64,000 nt of DNA, from the NCBI RefSeq assembly GCF_037975245.1, contig NC_092564.1, positions 362,601 through 426,600 on the forward strand, read 5' to 3'. The DNA comes from Apostichopus japonicus (lineage: Eukaryota; Echinodermata; Holothuroidea; Aspidochirotida; Stichopodidae). The position numbers and the translations under genes were made by a program. Each line of letters begins with the position of its first letter. Within the stretch, counting starts at the first letter, position 1. Below, piece after piece: positions 13,401 through 25,400 of this stretch. The notes under the pieces were generated by a model that saw only the letters and a program-made list of their open reading frames with translations, was not told the DNA's origin and made no database searches.

Positions 13401-16400
13401 TGTATCGATATACAATGTGCTGAGAGTTATATCGATATACTATGTGCTGAGAGTTATGTTGATATACTATATGCTGTGAGGTATGTCGATATACTATGTG
13501 CTGAGAGTTATGTCGATATACTATATGCTGAGAGTTATGTCGATATACAATGTGCTGAGAGTTATGTCGATAAACTATGTGCTGAGAGTTATGTCGATAT
13601 ACTATGTGCTGTGAGGTATGTCGATATACTATGTGCTGAGAGTTATGTCGATATACTATGTGCTGAGAGTTATGTAGATGTACTATGTGCTGAGAGTTAT
13701 GTCGATATACTATGTGCTGAGAGTTATGTCGATATACTATGTGCTGAGAGTTATGTCGATATACTATGTGCTGAGAGTTATGTTGATATATTATGTGCTG
13801 AGAGTTGTGTCTATATACTATGTGCTGAGAGTTGTGTCGATATACTATGTGCTGAGAGTTATGTCGATATACTATGTGCTGAGAGCTATGTTGATATACT
13901 ATGTGCTGAGAGTTGTGTCTATAAACTATGTGCTGAGAGTTATGTTGATCTATATACTATGTGCTGAGAGTTATGTTGATATACTATGTGCTGAGAGTTA
14001 TGTTGATATACTATGTGCTGCGAGGTATGTTAATATACTATGTGCTAAGAGTTGTGTTGATATACTATGTGCTGAGAGTTAAATGTTGATTAATATGTGC
14101 TGAGAGTTATGTCGATATACTATGTGCTGAGAGTTGTGTTGATATACTATATGCTGAGAGGTATGTTGATAAACTATGTGCTGAGAGTTGTGTTGATATA
14201 CTATGTGCTGAGAGTTGAATGTTGATTAATATGTGCTGAGAGTTATGTCGATATACTATGTGCTGGGAGTTGTGTTTATATACTATGTGCTGAGAGTTGT
14301 GTTGATATACTATGTGCTGAGAGTTGTGTTGATATACTATATGCTGAGAGGTATGTTGATATACTATGTGCTGAGAGTTATGTTGATATACTATGTGCTG
14401 AGAGGTATGTTGATATACTATGTGCTGTGAGTTGTGTTGATATACTATGTGCTGAGAGTTGAATGTTGATTAATATGTGCTGAGAGTTATGTCGATATAC
14501 TATGTGCTGAGAGTTGTGTTGATATATTATGTGCTGAGAGTTGTGTCTATATACTATGTGCTGAGAGTTGTGTCGATATACTATGTGCTGAGAGTTATGT
14601 CGATATACTATGTGCTGAGAGCTATGTTGATATACTATGTGCTGAGAGTTGTGTCTATAAACTATGTGCTGAGAGTTATGTTGATCTATATACTATGTGC
14701 TGAGAGTTATGTTGATATACTATGTGCTGAGAGTTATGTTGATATACTATGTGCTGCGAGGTATGTTAATATACTATGTGCTAAGAGTTGTGTTGATATA
14801 CTATGTGCTGAGAGTTAAATGTTGATTAATATGTGCTGAGAGTTATGTCGATATACTATGTGCTGAGAGTTGTGTTGATATACTATATGCTGAGAGGTAT
14901 GTTGATAAACTATGTGCTGAGAGTTGTGTTGATATACTATGTGCTGAGAGTTGAATGTTGATTAATATGTGCTGAGAGTTATGTCGATATACTATGTGCT
15001 GGGAGTTGTGTTTATATACTATGTGCTGAGAGTTGTGTTGATATACTATGTGCTGAGAGTTGTGTTGATATACTATATGCTGAGAGGTATGTTGATATAC
15101 TATGTGCTGAGAGTTATGTTGATATACTATGTGCTGAGAGGTATGTTGATATACTATGTGCTGTGAGTTGTGTTGATATACTATGTGCTGAGAGTTGAAT
15201 GTTGATTAATATGTGCTGAGAGTTATGTCGATATACTATGTGCTGGGAGTTGTGTTGATATACTATGTGCTGTGAGTTGTGTTGATATACTATGTGCTGA
15301 GAGTTGTGTTGATATACTATATGCTGAGAGGTATGTTGATATACTATGTGCTGAGAGTTATGTTGATATACTATATGCTGAGAGTTGTGTTGATATACTA
15401 TATGCTGAGAGGTATGTTGATATACTATGTGCAGTGAGTTGTGTTGATATACTATATGCTGAGAGGTATGTTGATATACTATGTGCTGTGAGTTGTGTTG
15501 ATATACTATGTGCTGAGAGTTGTGTCTATATACTATGTGCTGAGAGTTGAATGTTGATTAATATGTGCTGAGAGTTATGTCGATATACTAAATGCTGTGA
15601 GTTGTGTTGATATACTATGTGCTGAGAGTTGTGTTTATATACTATATGCTGAGAGTTACGTCGATATACTATGTGCTGAGAGTTATGTCGATATACTATG
15701 TGCTGAGAGTTGTGTTGATATACTATATGCTGAGAGGTATGTTGATATACTATGTGCTGTGAGTTGTGTTGATATACTATGTGCTGAGAGTTGTGTTGAT
15801 ATACTATATGCTGAGAGGTATGTTTATATACTATGTGCTGAGAGTTATGTTGATATACTATGTGCTGAGAGTTGTGTTGATATACTATATGCTGAGAGGT
15901 ATGTTGATATACTATGTGCTGAGAGTTATGTTGATATACTATGTGCTGAGAGGTATGTTGATATACTATGTGCTGTGAGTTGTGTTGCTATACTATGTGC
16001 TGAGAGTTGAATGTTGATTAATATGTGCTGAGAGTTATGTCGATATACTATGTGCTGGGAGTTGTGTTGATATACTATGTGCTGTGAGTTGTGTTGATAT
16101 ACTATGTGCTGAGAGTTGTGTTGATATACTATATGCTGAGAGGTATGTTGATATACTATGTGCTGAGAGTTATGTCGATAAACTATGTGCTGAGAGTTGT
16201 GTTGATATACTATATGCTGAGAGGTATGTTGATATACTATGTGCAGTGAGTTGTGTTGATATACTATATGCTGAGAGGTATGTTGATATACTATGTGCTG
16301 TGAGTTGTGTTGATATACTATGTGCTGAGAGTTGTGTCTATATACTATGTGCTGAGAGTTGAATGTTGATTAATATGTGCTGAGAGTTATGTCGATATAC

Positions 16401-19400
16401 TAAATGCTGTGAGTTGTGTTGATATACTATGTGCTGAGAGTTGTGTTTATATACTATATGCTGAGAGTTACGTCGATATACTATGTGCTGAGAGTTATGT
16501 CGATATACTATGTGCTGAGAGTTGTGTTGATATACTATATGCTGAGAGGTATGTTGATATACTATGTGCTGTGAGTTGTGTTGATATACTTGCATCTACA
16601 TCTTGCATCTACAGTAGTGGACAAGTTTAGATAAGATTGAACACTACTGCCATTCAGTGTAATGTTCATAAAAGAGTTATAGTTTTGAAAATGTGTCTTT
16701 CCTTTCCCTTTTAGCTCATCATTAGTGGATCTTCACAGCTCAACAGGCCAGAGTTGTTGCAAGCCCTGGCATACTTATTGGGGCTCCGTATTGGTTGCAG
16801 TGAATTGGCCCAAGCTCTTGCTATTTTCCAAGAACTTACCAAAGGCATGAGTAAAAACTTAAAATCTACCATGAGACATCCAACTGGCCTTATTCTGGAT
16901 AAAGTAAGATGTACTAAAAGTATTGATTGGATATTCTAGTAGGGGAATATGTAAGATGGATTGACGTGACATATTTAATAATGTCTGTATGAATATGTTT
17001 ACCAATAAGAATTAAGGTTAAGAGGTCTTAACATTTTTGTGGTTTCTCTCCAGTTTGGCAAAAACTACTGCAATTTATGAACTGCGAAGGGAAATTATGC
17101 AAGTTTCATTCGTAATGAATTATGTGTGCTAGCAATAAAAGACAAGTGGTTAGGAGACACCTGAGGCTATGGCAGGTTCTGTGCAGAAGTGAATTATAAT
17201 ACAGAGATCCCCAGCATAACATGAATTACATCAAGTGAAAGTAAAAAAATAAGTTTAGGAACAATGATATCAATATAATATTGTTTATTGAACATATGAA
17301 GTAAATAATAATAATAATAAGACTTATAATGCGCACACACCACTCAAAGAATGTTCATGGCGCAAATGACAATGAGAAATGATACAAATAATACAGAATA
17401 ATACAAAACAATGACAGAAGAAAAACTTAATGGTATAAGATCATATAAAAGCTTTTGTCATTAAGTGGGATTTTATGCTCTTCTTAAAGTTAGAGAGAGT
17501 AGATGTTTTTCTGATTTTTAAGGGAAGTTGGTTCCATAAGCGAGGGGCAGAAACAATAAATGACCTATCCCCCCAAGAATGTTTGGACTTAATTTCAGAT
17601 AATAAAAATTGAGAGCTGGATCTTAGATTACGAGAGGGGACATAAATTAGTAAAGTAAATGCTTTGGGTAAAAACAATTGAAAATGATCCACTAAGTAGG
17701 AATTACCTTCCCCAACAACAATATAATCATACAGTGAGTGTTCTTTTCAATTTGCTGCCCCCAATTTCTGGAGCACTCTCCCCTCCCTCATAAGGAACGC
17801 CCCTACCATAGAAAATTTGAAAAGAGCATTGAAACTCACTTATTCAGGTGCTGCCCTCATTGGACCTTGTAATTTTTTATGATCCTTTGGTGTATCTTTA
17901 AGTTTTTGTTCTACTATGCTGTATTTTGTACTCATTTTGTTTCTTGTAAAGCACGTTGAGACTGTTGGTATAATGGGTTATATATAAATAAGTGTTATTA
18001 TCATTATGTCGAGAGTAAACACAATTGAGGTTTTCTCATATTTAGTGGTTCATATAAACCCATTGTTAGTGTTACCATTTGAAACTAAACTAGTGTTGAA
18101 ACTTATTTCACTAAAAGCAAAGAAATTGTAAAAGGGGATCAAAAGATTTGTTTCACTGCAGATGTTATGTATCATATTTTGACAGTCAATTTATTAATAA
18201 TCAATTTCATAATTAAACTTGATATAGAATTTATAATTTTGACAGAATTTTGATGATTTTTTGTTGTCTCACTGCATATAGCTTTTTCAGGAAATGCTTT
18301 TTGTTTTTTCTCTGCTACTTTTTCTGTACATTAATTAGGTAGACATATTACTTCTATGAGAACAACTGAAATGTTCTTTTTTTTAGGCGAAATCAACTGA
18401 CTTATCTTGTTTGCTAACCCCTTCCTTGTATCCTTCTCCAGCAATTACACCATATAGCCTGGGAGAGTATCCCTGTTCTGCGTGCTGCTCCAGTTTTTCG
18501 CATCCCAAGCCTTCATTTTCTCCTGTCCAGTCTCCAAGCCTGCTTGGATTCCAAGACAGTCCTCGGAAGTGGCATAAATACCACAGATACTTCATTTGTT
18601 TTGAATCCTTCAAAGGATCTCCTTAATACTCAGAAAGTATTTCAAGATTGGTTTGAAAAGTAAGGACAAATGTGTCAGTTTTCATTGAAGTTTGATATCA
18701 CTTATGTTGAAGGAACTTGCAGTATAGCTAGTTTCTTATTGATTCTTGTGATTTTAAACGTAATATATAGGTGTTCTACCAATCCAGAAATGAGGAAGAT
18801 TTCCCCATGAGAACAGAATACTATATATTAAACTCAAAGAAACAAATTTCTGGAAATGTGCATACCTGAAATACATTTAGATAATTGTGTTCAATGTAAA
18901 AATGTTTGGAGTTCACATCTGTGAGTTTGTTGTATATGTATGATGTGAACTTGTGATGCGGTTAAGTTTGATTTTACTGCAGAATCCAAATATATTCATA
19001 CAATACAATGTGTTCTTGTATTGGTCAAATAAAAGCAAATCTCTGGAGCTGCATTTACAATAAACAAAGCTCATTGCAAAATGACCTGATTCAGTGTCTA
19101 AATACTCATTCAAAATGACCTGATTCAGTGTCTAAATACTCATTCAAAATGACCTGATTCAGTGTCTAAATACTCATTCAAAATGACCTGATTCAGTGTC
19201 TAAATACTCATTCAAAATGACCTGATTCAGTGTATAAATACTCATTCAAAATGACCTGATTCAGTGTCTAAATACTCATTCAAAATGACCTGATTCAGTG
19301 TCTAAATACTCATTCAAAATGACCTGATTCATTGTATAAATACTCATTCAAAATGACCTGATTCAGTGTATAAATACTCATTCAAAATGACCTGATTCAG

Positions 19401-22400
19401 TGTATAAATACTCATTGCAAAATGACCTGATTCAGTGTATAAATACTCATTCAAAATGACCTGATTCAGTGTATAAATACTCATTCAAAATGACCTGATT
19501 CAGTGTCTAAATACTCATTCAAAATGACCTGATTCAGTGTATAAATACTCATTCAAAATGACCTGATTCAGTGTATAAATACTCATTCAAAATTACCTGA
19601 TTAGAGTATAAATACTCATTCAAAATGACCTGTTTCAGTGTCTAAATACTCATTCAAAATGACCTGATTCAGTGTATAAATACTCATTCAAAATGACCTG
19701 ATTCAGTGTCTAAATACTCATTCAAAATGACCTGACTCAGTGTATAAATACTCATGTGATTCAGTACATATTCATTTAAACTTTTGGGAGCCATTCAGTA
19801 AAGGCTTTGTCAAAGCAAATCCTAAATTGAGTTTTGAACGTTACCTCTTTATGGATTGTGCCACGCATGCATAACTGTTAAATCTCTCAAGATTAATTAA
19901 CTGCTAATTGCAGACTGCTAAGAGTTTGAAATTTTACTACTGAGCTAAAGTTTGACCTTGCTGTACAGAACCGGTAGAGGCCCTCATAACTATCAAATCC
20001 TTTGGTATGTGTGTCTCTATGTAAATAAAGTAGAGAGCTTTGGTAAATATTGGTTAGCATCTTGTCTGTATAAGTAAATCAATGTAATATCTTATGATCA
20101 AAGGTATATTATTAAATAGGCAAAGGTAAAAATGTTTCCTTTTAGTTTACTATAAAGTTTGTTGAACTATACTATTGGCTTCCTTTGCCACCAACATCGT
20201 CTTTCTGCATCTTTTCGTGCAAGGTCAAACCAAGACAAGTGTGGATATGTTGAATACTATTTAACATAGGTGGAAAAGAGTAGACATCACATGAAATAAT
20301 CGTTTCTTTTATTCTTAGAGAACACTCCTTGTTTAGTACTATTTTACATCAGTTGGAATAGAGTAGATATCACATGAAATAATCATTTCTTTGATTCTTA
20401 GAGAACACTCCTTGTTGAATACTGCTAAACATAGGTGGAAAAGAGTAGATACACATGAAATGATCATTTCTTTGATTCTTAGAGAACACTCCTTGTTGAT
20501 TTAGTACTATTTTACATAAGTTGGAATAGAGCAGACATCACATGAAATGATCATTTCTTTTATTCTTAGAGAACACTCCTTGTTTAGTACTATTTTACAT
20601 AAGTTGGAATAGAGCAGACATCACATGAAATAATCGTTTCTTTTATTCTTAGAGAACACTCCTTGTTTAGTACTATTTTACATAAGTTGGAATAGAGCAG
20701 ACATCACATGAAATAATCATTTCTTTTATTCTTAGAGAACACTCCTTGTTTAGTACTATTTTACATAAGTTGGAATAGAGCAGACATCACATGAAATAAT
20801 CATTTCTTTTATTCATAGAGAACAATCATTGCTTAGTAGTATTTTACATCAGTTGGAATAGAGTAGACATCACATGAAATGATCGTTTCTTTTATTCTTA
20901 GAGAACACTCCTTATTTAGTAGTATTTTACATAAGTTGGAATAGAGTAGACATCACATGAAATAATAATTTTTTATTCTTAGAGAACACTCCTTGTTTAG
21001 TACTATTTTACATCAGTTGGAATAGAGCAGACATCACATAAAATAATCATTTCTTTTATTCTTAGAAAACACTCCTTGTTGATTATTATTTTACATAAGT
21101 TGGAATAGAGTAGACATCACATGAAATAATCATTTCTTTGATTCTTAGAGAACACTCCTTGATTAGTAATATTTTACATAAGTTGGAATAGAGCAGATAT
21201 CACATGAAATAATCATTTCTTTTATTCATAGAGAACACTCCTTGTTTAGTAATATTTTACATAAGTTGGAATAGAGTAGACATCACATGAAATAATCATT
21301 TCTTTGATTCTTAGAGAACACTCCTTGATTAGTAATATTTTACATAAGTTGGAATAGAGTAGACATCACATGAAATAATCATTTCTTTGATTCTTAGAGA
21401 ACACTCCTTGATTAGTAATATTTTACATAAGTTGGAATAGAGCAGATATCACATGAAATAATCATTTCTTTTATTCATAGAGAACACTCCTTGTTTAGTA
21501 ATATTTTACATAAGTTGGAATAGAGTAGACATCACATGAAATGATCATATTTTTTTTATTCTTAGAGAACACTCCTTGTTTAGTAATATTTTACATCAGT
21601 TGGAATAGAGCAGACATCACATGAAATAAATATTTTTTTGATTCGTAGAGAACACTCCTTGTTGATTACTATTTTACATCACTTGGAATAGAGTAGACAT
21701 CACATGAAATAATCATTTTTTGATTCCTAGAGAACATTACTTGTTAATTACATTTGGAGGTTCACAGATTTCCTGCATAGCTTCTTTGGCATCCCTGTCA
21801 TAGAACATGTGACCTCATACTTGCTATTTAGGTCCTTTTTAGCAAGCACAGGTAGCCTATTTTTTTTTTTTGTGGAGCTCAAAGTTCAGAACTCAATGGC
21901 TCTTAACCTTTTTAACATAATACTCCAATGGAAACTTAGATGAATGCCAAGTGGAGTCTGTAGATTCACCTTACTGAGAACAAAATATGGAGGTCTAACA
22001 TCATTTGAGGTCAACAGAAAATAAAATATGAAAACTTGTAAACAAGTAAACTCCAAAAGTGAAGTGTAGATGAACTGGATGTGGAGGTCCACAGCTAAAG
22101 AACCTTGATGGTAATGTGAATTCAACAATGATCTAAATTTACAATCATAAGAAATACCGCAAGGAATCACTAAGTCAATTTGCTTCCTGGTTTGTAAGTT
22201 TACCCCAATTTTCTCTTTTTAGGGAGAACAGATGGCATGGAGTAACTGGTCGAGTTCCTTCAAAAGAAGAATACACAACAGCTCTTACCAACCAGGATCT
22301 CTTTATGTAAGTTTAATATTTTCAGAATTTGAGCTCTTCTGATTTATAGATGAAGCATTAATAACTGAGTTTTTTGTTTAGTCCTTATTGCTGTTTCTTG

Positions 22401-25400
22401 GTTCATGATTATTAGGATGGTTTAATCCAGTGAGGTGAATATTGGAAGGAATTGCTTTCATTCAGGTTTAATCAAAACATGCATCTTGTGTATATAATCT
22501 CACACACTAAGAAGATGATTGTAATGACCGGAGTCCATAATTCCAACTACAATGCAAATAGTTTATATAATCTCACACACTAAGAAGATGATTGTAATGA
22601 CCGGAGTCCATGATTCCAACTACAATGGAAATAGTTTATATAATCTCACACACTAAGAAGATGATTGTAATGACCGGAGTCCATTATTCCAACTACAATG
22701 GAAATAGTTTATATAATCTCACACACTAAGAAGATGATTGTAATGAGTCGAGTAATGAGCTAAGCCTGTCAGTTACCTTTCTACATACATGTCATGTTAT
22801 GTACAAGTGGGTTATGGTACTTCAGGAACCTATGAGCTAATCCTGTCAGTTATGTTTCTACATACATGTCATGTTATGTACAAGTGGGTTATGGTACTTC
22901 AGGAACCTATGAGCTAATCCTGTCAGTTATGTTTCTACATGTCATGTTATGTACAAGTGGGTTATGGTACTTCAGGAACCTATGAGCTAATCCTGTCAGT
23001 TATGTTTCTACATACATGTTATGTACAAGTGGGTTATGGTACTTCAGGAACCAATGAGCTAATCCTGTCAATTGTTTCTACATACATGTCATGTTATGTA
23101 CAAGTGGGTTATGGTACTTCAGGAACCTATGAGCTAATCCTGTCAGTTATGTTTCTACATACATGTCATGTTATGTACAAGTGGGTTATGGTACTTCAGG
23201 AACCTATGAGCTAATCCTGTCAGTTATGTTTCTACATACATGTCATGTTATGTGTAGTGGGTTATGGTACTTCAGGAACCTATGAGCTAATCCTGTCAAT
23301 CATGTTTCTACATACATGTCATGTTATGTACAAGTGGGTTATGGTACTTCAGGAACCTATGAGCTAATCCTGTCAATCATGTTTCTACATACATGTCATG
23401 TTATGTACAAGTGGGTTATGGTACTTCAGGAACCTATGAGCTAATCCTGTCAGTTGTTTCTACATACATGTCATGTTATGTACAAGTGGGTTATGGTACT
23501 TCAGGAACCTATGAGCTAATCCTGTCAGTTATGTTTCTACATACATGTCATGTTATGTACAAGTGGGTTATGGTACTTCAGGAACTTATGAGCTAATCCT
23601 GTCAGTTATGTTTCTACATACATGTTATGTACAAGTGGGTTATGGTACTTCAGGAACCTATGAGCTAATCCTGTCAGTTATGTTTCTACATACATGTCAT
23701 GTTATGTACAAGTGGGTTATGGTACTTCAAGAACCTATGAGCTAATCCTGTCAGTTATGTTTCTACATACATGTCATGTTATGTGTAGTGGGTTATGGTA
23801 CTTCAGGAACCTATGAGCTAATCCTGTCAGTTATGATCCTAATTAGTTTTCTTGTTCTCAATGCTTTTTTCATACCTTTTAAAATATGTTTAATAACAAG
23901 ACAACTTGTTTTCCACCACAGCTACTGTGGTCATGGAAATGGTCGTGAGTACTTCAGTGGTGATGAGATCCAGCGCCTGACATGCCGAGCTGTAACACTC
24001 TTGATTGGGTGTAGTAGTGGTAAACTAACTGTGAATGGTGCCTTGGATGCTGCTGGAATGGCACTCAGTTATATTGTAGCAGAATGGTAAGCAAGATACC
24101 ACATTGGAGTACTTATAGTAATAGAGTGGGTGGCTGGGAATGTTTTGGATCGTATGGCAATGGTGTTTACTCTTCTGGAGTACTTATAGTAATAGAGTGT
24201 CTGGCTGGGAAAGTTTTGGGTTGTATGGCAATGCTGTTTACTGTTCTGGAGTACTTATAGTAATAGAGTGTCTGGCTGGGAAAGTTTTGGGTTGTATGGC
24301 AATGCTGTTTACTGTTCTGGAGTACTTATAGTAATAGAGTGGGTGGCTGGGAATGTTTTGGGTTGTATGGCAATGCTGTTTACTGTTCTGGAGTACTTAT
24401 AGTAATAGAGTGTCTGGCTGGGAAAGTTTTGGGTTGTATGGCAATGCTGTTTACTGTTCTGGAGTACTTATAGTAATAGAGTGTCTGGCTGGGAAAGTTT
24501 TGGGTTGTATGGCAATGCTGTTTACTGTTCTGGAGTACTTATAGTAATAGAGTGTCTGGCTGGGAAAGTTTTGGGTTGTATGGCAATGCTGTTTACTGTT
24601 CTGGAGTACTTATAGTAATAGAGTGTCTGGCTGGGAAAGTTTTGGGTTGTATTGCAATGGTGTTTACTGTTCTGGAGTACTTATAGTAATAGAGTGGGTG
24701 GCTGGGAATGTTTTGGGTTGTATGGCAATGCTGTTTACTGTTCTGGAGTACTTATAGTAATAGAGTGTCTGGCTGGGAAAGTTTTGGGTTGTATGGCAAT
24801 GCTGTTTACTGTTCTGGAGTACTTATAGTAATAGAGTGGGTGGCTGGGAATGTTTTGGGTTGTATTGCAATGGTGTTTACTGTTCTGGAGTACTTATAGT
24901 AATAGTGTCTGGCTGGGAAAGTTTTGGGTTGTATGGCAATGCTGTTTACTGTTCTGGAGTACTTATAGTAATAGAGTGGGTGGCTGGGAATGTTTTGGGT
25001 TGTATTGCAATGCTGTTTACTGTTCTGGAGTACTTATAGTAATAGAGTGGGTGGCTGGAAATGTTTTGGGTTGTATGGCAATGTTGTTTACTGTTCCTGA
25101 GTGTTTTTTAAATTTCTTTGCCTTATTATAAATATTATTTGGAATTTCAAATATTGGTTGACGGGTGCCCAACATGTTCATGGTAAATTAAAAGCTTAAT
25201 TATAGCCCCTCGGCATCCTGGACCTGGATTTTCCTCATCAGATATCCAACCATTATCCTGGATTATCGACATGAGATATCCAACCATTATCCTTGATTAT
25301 CCACATGAGATATCCAACCATTATCCTGGATTATCCACATGAGATATCCAACCATTATTCTGGATTATCCACATGAGATATCCAACCATTATCCTTGCTT

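Noticed and set aside
7901-13967. Long open frames on both strands (432, 341, 560 and 532 codons) encoding YVDILCAES or SQHIVYRHN repeats
   Set aside because: They arise from a stop-free 27-bp unit with a period divisible by 3. Both strands are open at once, no splice or start context exists, and the region is an intron of separase.
18388-18441. Earlier acceptor (AG at 18386-18387) for separase exon F
   Set aside because: Reading from it in the needed frame meets TAA in TGCTAAC. That TGCTAAC looks like the branch point of the downstream acceptor at 18441.
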